Below the pieces are notes generated by a model. It did no database searches and was not told the origin of the DNA. It worked only from the letters and a program-made list of their open reading frames with translations. From assembly GCA_023443765.1 (NCBI GenBank), contig JAEZTA010000081.1, positions 1-8,583 of the forward strand: DNA of 8,583 bases. Direction: 5' to 3'. The translations under genes were made by a program, and so were the position numbers. Shown one piece after another: positions 6,229 to 8,583 of the stretch (its first letter is position 1; each line of letters begins with the position of its first letter). This DNA comes from Bacteroidota bacterium. Lineage in GTDB: Bacteria > Bacteroidota > Bacteroidia > Bacteroidales > Rikenellaceae.

Positions 6229-7431
6229 CTATTTTTTGGGTCTGGCATTGTAGGCTTCGAGCGCTTTGCCCAGGATGAGCAGAGCCCGTTCCAGGTCCTC
6301 CTTTTTGAGGACGTAGGCGATGCGGACTTCATTGCGGCCGCATTCGGGATCGGAGTAGAAACCCGACGCCGGGGCCATCATGACGGTTTCGCCTTCGTAT
6401 TCGAAATCCGAAAGACACCAGGCGCAGAATTTGTCGCTGTCGTCGACCGGGAGCCGCGCCACGGTGTAGAACGCGCCCATCGGGATGGGGGAGTAGACGC
6501 CCGGGATGCGGTTGAGGCCGTCGATCAGGCATTTACGGCGTTCGATATACTCTTCGTAGACTTCGGTGCTGTACGACCGCGGGGCGTCGATCGACGCTTC
6601 GGCGACGATCTGGCCGATGAGCGGCGGCGAGAGGCGCGCCTGGCAGAACTTCATCACGGCGTTGCGTAGCTTCTTATTCTTGGTGATCAGCGCACCGATC
6701 CGGATGCCGCATTCCGAGTAGCGTTTCGACACCGAGTCGATCAGCACGACGTTCTGTTCGATGCCTTCGAGGTGGCAGGCTGAAATGTAGGGCGAGCCGG
6801 TGTAGATAAATTCACGGTAAACCTCGTCCGAAAAGAGGAACAGGTCGTATTTCTTGACCATGTCGCGGATGCGGTTCATCTCGCGGCGGGTGTAGAGGTA
6901 ACCCGTGGGGTTGTTGGGGTTGCAGATCAGGATGCCGCGCGTGCGGTCGTTGATCAGTTTCTCGAACTCCTCGATCGGAGGCAGCGCGAAGCCGTTCTCG
7001 ATCGACGAAACGACCGGACGGATCACGGCGCCTGCCGAGATGGCGAAGGCCATGTAGTTGGCGTAGGCCGGTTCGGGGACGATGATCTCGTCGCCGGGGT
7101 TGAGGCACGACATGAAGGCGAACAGTACGGCTTCCGAGCCGCCCGTGGTGACGATGATCTCCTCGGGCGAGAGTTTGATCTGGTACTGCTCGTAGTAAGT
7201 CACCAACTTCTCACGCAGCGAACGGTAACCGTCGCTGGGACTGTATTCCAGGACTTTTCGGTCGATATGTTTCAGGGCTTCGAGACCCTCCTTCGGCGAA
7301 GGCAGGTCAGGCTGGCCGATGTTCAGGTGGTAAATCTTCGTTCCCCGGGCGCGGGCAGCATCGGCCAGCGGAACGAGTTTGCGTATCGGGGAGGCCGGCA
7401 TCTGCTCGGCGCGGAGTGAAATTTCAGGCAT
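6229..7431 (-). CDS. Class I/II pyridoxal-phosphate-dependent aminotransferase
   Basis: 400 residues, the usual length for fold-type I aspartate-aminotransferase-like enzymes, cytoplasmic. It transfers an amino group from an amino acid to a 2-oxo acid; the substrate is not defined by sequence. Visible features: N-terminal substrate loop LNIGQPDLPSP (36-46), phosphate-contact segment TTGGSEA (95-101), PEPAYANY (119-126), NPNNPTG (171-177, Asn174 contacting the cofactor ring), SDEVYREF (201-208, Asp202 and Tyr205), Schiff-base Lys236 in DSVSKRYSECGIRIG, and Arg370 in NEVRIAYV as the expected substrate-carboxylate ligand. All key residues are present. It starts 27 bases after the stop of the HU-type gene on the same strand with no terminator between, so the two are probably co-transcribed. 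Aspartate, tyrosine or alanine transamination are all possible. Confidence 0.95.
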   Translation of the reverse strand: MPEISLRAEQMPASPIRKLVPLADAARARGTKIYHLNIGQPDLPSPKEGLEALKHIDRKVLEYSPSDGYRSLREKLVTYYEQYQIKLSPEEIIVTTGGSEAVLFAFMSCLNPGDEIIVPEPAYANYMAFAISAGAVIRPVVSSIENGFALPPIEEFEKLINDRTRGILICNPNNPTGYLYTRREMNRIRDMVKKYDLFLFSDEVYREFIYTGSPYISACHLEGIEQNVVLIDSVSKRYSECGIRIGALITKNKKLRNAVMKFCQARLSPPLIGQIVAEASIDAPRSYSTEVYEEYIERRKCLIDGLNRIPGVYSPIPMGAFYTVARLPVDDSDKFCAWCLSDFEYEGETVMMAPASGFYSDPECGRNEVRIAYVLKKEDLERALLILGKALEAYNARPKK

Positions 7432-7458
7432 GTTACGTGATTTTTACGGGCAGGGCGG

Positions 7459-7719
7459 TTATTCCACCTCGACCGTGGGACGGAATTTGATGACTTTACG
7501 GGGCGGAATCTTCACGGCGGCGCCTGTGCGGGGGTTGCGCCCCACGCGTTCGGACTTCTGCTGCACGCTGAACGTGCCCAGTCCGGTCAGGGTCAGCCGT
7601 TCGCCCTCGCGGAGGGACTGCACCGTAACCCGGATGATAGAGTCGACGGCCTTGCGAGCCTCGATCTTCGAGATGTTCGCGTCGAGGGCGACAGCCTCGA
7701 CCAAATGAGCTTTGTTCAT
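7459..7719 (-). CDS. HU/IHF-family DNA-binding protein
   Basis: 86 residues, close to the standard HU length of about 90. The family binds DNA as a dimer, bends it and organises the nucleoid. The N-terminal helical dimerisation part (MNKAHLVEAV to about 40) is followed by GLGTFSV (46-52) and the DNA-grasping arm signature GRNPRTGAAVKIPPRKVIKF (60-79). Pro63 is at the position that intercalates between base pairs. The C-terminal end is PTVEVE, without the lysine-rich tail typical of many HU proteins. It has a well-matched promoter 47 bases upstream and likely shares a transcript with the downstream aminotransferase. Whether it behaves as HU or as a site-specific IHF-like protein cannot be said. 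Confidence 0.95.
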   Translation of the reverse strand: MNKAHLVEAVALDANISKIEARKAVDSIIRVTVQSLREGERLTLTGLGTFSVQQKSERVGRNPRTGAAVKIPPRKVIKFRPTVEVE

Positions 7720-7766
7720 GGCGTTGTTGCGTGAAGAAAAATAACCTCAGGATCCTAACTCACTGA

Positions 7767-7798
7767 CAAAGATATGCAAATTTCGGATAAAGACGAAA
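7767..7798 (-). promoter_or_regulatory. Promoter of the HU-type gene
   Basis: -33 TTTC (7795-7798), 20-base spacer and -7 TATCTTTG (7767-7774) on the minus strand. The -7 element matches the consensus exactly and the -33 box in three of four bases. Confidence 0.68.
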
Positions 7799-7806
7799 AT
7801 TATTGT

Positions 7807-7878
7807 CCGATTTTGATTTCCGGCGCGGCGGCATGGACGATAAAATCGGGGTAAAGATTTGGCGGAATGGAAAATCGG
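7807..7878. repeat. Three copies of AAAATCGG between the divergent HU and tRNA-Ser promoters
   Basis: The 8-mer occurs inverted at 7807-7814 and directly at 7842-7849 and 7871-7878. The last copy lies inside the spacer of the tRNA-Ser promoter. A further copy sits at 6048-6055, between the palindrome and the -7 box of the FadL-like gene. This may be chance in AT-rich intergenic DNA or a shared binding site. Confidence 0.35.
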
Positions 7879-7889
7879 TACTACTTTTG
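7858..7889 (+). promoter_or_regulatory. Promoter of tRNA-Ser
   Basis: -33 TTTG (7858-7861), a 20-base spacer and -7 TACTTTTG (7882-7889) match the Bacteroidetes consensus at every position. The -7 box ends only 5 bases before the tRNA 5' end, so the transcript must begin almost at the mature end. Confidence 0.8.
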
Positions 7890-7894
7890 TGCCC

Positions 7895-7979
7895 GGAAGG
7901 ATGGCGGAGTGGTCGATCGCGGCGGTCTTGAAAACCGTTGAACCGCAAGGTTCCGGGGGTTCGAATCCCTCTCCTTCCG
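7895..7979 (+). tRNA. tRNA-Ser, anticodon TGA
   Basis: 85 bases, class II cloverleaf. Acceptor GGAAGGA (7895-7901) pairs with TCCTTCC (7972-7978), discriminator G7979. Anticodon stem GCGGT/ACCGT has loop CTTGAAA, anticodon TGA at 7929-7931, reading TCA. The long variable arm GAACC-GCAA-GGTTC (7940-7953) is the serine hallmark, and the T arm is GGGGG-TTCGAAT-CCCTC. CCA is not encoded; CAT follows the discriminator. Confidence 0.97.
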
Positions 7980-8003
7980 CATCAAGCGAAAAATAAACAG
8001 CGG

Positions 8004-8024
8004 CATCACCTCGAAAGGGTGATG
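8004..8024 (+). terminator. Hairpin downstream of tRNA-Ser, possible terminator
   Basis: CATCACC (8004-8010) pairs with GGTGATG (8018-8024), plus a closing T-G pair, over the loop CGAAA. TTTGTAT follows. It is the first hairpin after the tRNA and could end its transcript, though the T run is weak. It is also the first inner arm of the element 7983-8130. Confidence 0.45.
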
Positions 8025-8026
8025 TT

Positions 8027-8088
8027 TGTATATCGGAATGGGAGGTGTCTGAAAAATGATTTTCGAGCATCTCCCATTCCGATATACA
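8027..8088. repeat. Long stem-loop, 62 bases, central arm of the element
   Basis: Of 29 stacked positions, 28 pair when read as plus-strand RNA: an outer 18-bp run without a mismatch (8027-8044 with 8071-8088), then three G-U pairs and one C-A mismatch (8049/8066), closed by the 4-base loop ATGA. It is far longer than an ordinary bacterial terminator and lacks a T tail. Confidence 0.85.
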
Positions 8089-8130
8089 TGGCTCCTGCGG
8101 AGCCGGTAACCGCCGTTTGCTTTTCGCTTG

Positions 8131-8258
8131 CAACTTAAGGACGACGAGGAATCACGGGGCGGAGCGACGTAATTCCCCTCCCTGCCCCGGCAATGCCGGA
8201 TTCGGGCGCATTTGAGGGCGTTTGAAGCCGATTGGGGAGCCAATTCAAAAATAATTGT
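8131..8258. other. Intergenic stretch upstream of fabI with alternative hairpins
   Basis: No gene is visible. GAGGAATCACG (8146-8156) can pair imperfectly with CGTAATTCC (8168-8176). CGGGGC (8155-8160) can instead pair with GCCCCG (8184-8189), and CCGGC-AAT-GCCGG (8187-8199) is a tight hairpin; these options compete. All lie upstream of the fabI -7 box, so they are not in the leader of a transcript starting there. Confidence 0.45.
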
Positions 8259-8266
8259 TATATTTG
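8259..8266 (+). promoter_or_regulatory. -7 element of the fabI promoter
   Basis: TATATTTG matches TAnnTTTG exactly, 24 bases before the fabI ATG, giving a short leader. No TTTG stands at the usual 20-base spacing. Confidence 0.6.
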
Positions 8267-8290
8267 TCCGAATTTTTAAACTAACATACG

Positions 8291-8583
8291 ATGGCATACA
8301 ATTTATTGAAAGGAAAGAAAGGCCTGATTTTCGGAGCACTCAACGAGCAGTCGATCGCCTGGAAAGTGGCGGAACGCGCCGTGGAAGAGGGAGCCGAAAT
8401 CGTCCTGACGAATACTGCCGTATCTATCCGCATGGGAACCATCGGCGAACTGGCCGAAAAATGCAATACAATCGTCGTTCCGGCTGACGCTACGAGTGTC
8501 GAAGACCTGGAGAACCTGATCGACAAGACTATGGAACATTTTGGGGGCAAGTTCGATTTCATGCTCCACTCGATCGGCATGTC
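8291..8583 (+). CDS. fabI: Enoyl-[acyl-carrier-protein] reductase (NADH), N-terminal 97 residues (3' end outside window)
   Basis: ATG at 8291 opens a frame that stays open to the window edge. FabI reduces enoyl-ACP in the last step of each type II fatty acid elongation cycle, in the cytoplasm, and is the target of triclosan in other bacteria. The visible part is the start of its Rossmann fold: NLLKGKKGLIFGALNEQSIA (4-23), the FabI-type dinucleotide loop with Ser21-Ile22-Ala23; then EIVLTNTAVSIRMG (36-49); the adenine-contact Asp66 in VVPADATSVEDLENL; and MLHSIGM (91-97), the start of the conserved SIG strand. The catalytic Tyr and Lys lie beyond the window. The start is supported by the family N-terminus MxYNLLKGK. 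The complete gene would be expected to be about 260-290 codons. Confidence 0.96.
   Translation, partial: MAYNLLKGKKGLIFGALNEQSIAWKVAERAVEEGAEIVLTNTAVSIRMGTIGELAEKCNTIVVPADATSVEDLENLIDKTMEHFGGKFDFMLHSIGM

Larger units (their letters stand above)
7983..8130. repeat. 148-bp nested inverted-repeat element, four-way-junction fold, directly after tRNA-Ser
   Basis: Outer arms 7983-8003 and 8110-8130 pair at 19 of 21 positions (one G-U, two A-C mismatches), starting with CAAGCGAAAA against TTTTCGCTTG. Inside them, with almost no unpaired bases, are three hairpins: 8004-8024, 8027-8088 and 8090-8104 (GGCTCC/GGAGCC, 3-base loop). The whole reads as a closed multibranch structure. There is no believable protein. 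No clear target duplication flanks it (left CCGCAT, right CAACTT). It could be a MITE-like or REP-like mobile palindromic repeat inserted at a tRNA 3' end, or a structured RNA co-transcribed with the tRNA. The fold is seen directly; its nature is inference. Confidence 0.7.

Noticed and set aside
7983..8130. Insertion sequence with a transposase
   Set aside because: The inverted arms suggest mobility, but the element is only 148 bp, codes for no transposase and shows no clear target duplication; it is kept as a structured repeat only.
8146..8199. Riboswitch controlling fabI
   Set aside because: Competing hairpins exist, but they lie upstream of the only visible fabI -7 box and match no riboswitch class I know.
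7747..8339. Minus-strand frames of 128 and 152 codons across tRNA-Ser and the repeat element
   Set aside because: The translation RDSNPRNLAVQRFSRPP is the well-known false protein read from the complement of a tRNA-Ser gene; the rest comes from the inverted repeat, whose two arms give the same VYRNGRC peptide on opposite strands.

Overview
This window looks like a chromosomal segment of a moderately GC-rich gut-type Bacteroidales, most likely Alistipes or a close relative. The grounds are: RpoC and FabI sequences of Bacteroidetes type; a repeated upstream signature matching the Bacteroidetes primary sigma promoter (-33 TTTG or TTTC, 20-nt spacer, -7 TAnnTTTG); two tRNA genes without an encoded CCA end; and a lipoprotein pectate lyase carrying a DUF6359-like domain. 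The genus is an inference from overall appearance.

Layout. 1-361 is the 3' end of rpoC, closed by a strong terminator. 455-607 is a probable 50-residue ORF of unknown function. It faces a large minus-strand lipoprotein pectate lyase (675-2939) across a shared hairpin. Upstream of the lyase on the same strand is an iron-sulfur L-serine ammonia-lyase (sdaA, 3075-4274). Next come tRNA-Arg(CCT) with its own promoter and terminator (minus), a FadL/OmpP1-family outer-membrane protein (4541-6004, minus) with an 18-bp perfect palindrome in its leader, and an apparent two-gene unit on the minus strand: an HU-type DNA-binding protein (7459-7719) followed by a class I/II aminotransferase (6229-7431). 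Divergent from HU is tRNA-Ser(TGA) (7895-7979, plus). A 148-bp nested inverted-repeat element begins three bases after it. The window ends in the first 97 codons of fabI (8291 onward, plus).

The genes are mostly housekeeping: transcription, tRNA, type II fatty acid synthesis, amino-acid degradation and transamination, nucleoid protein. Two are envelope functions: a surface or periplasmic pectin-degrading lipoprotein and a hydrophobic-compound channel. I see no phage, CRISPR, transposase or defence genes. The part least explained by known genes is non-coding: the four-way-junction-like element after tRNA-Ser (7983-8130), the fadL-leader palindrome, and hairpins that overlap or sit just inside promoters.
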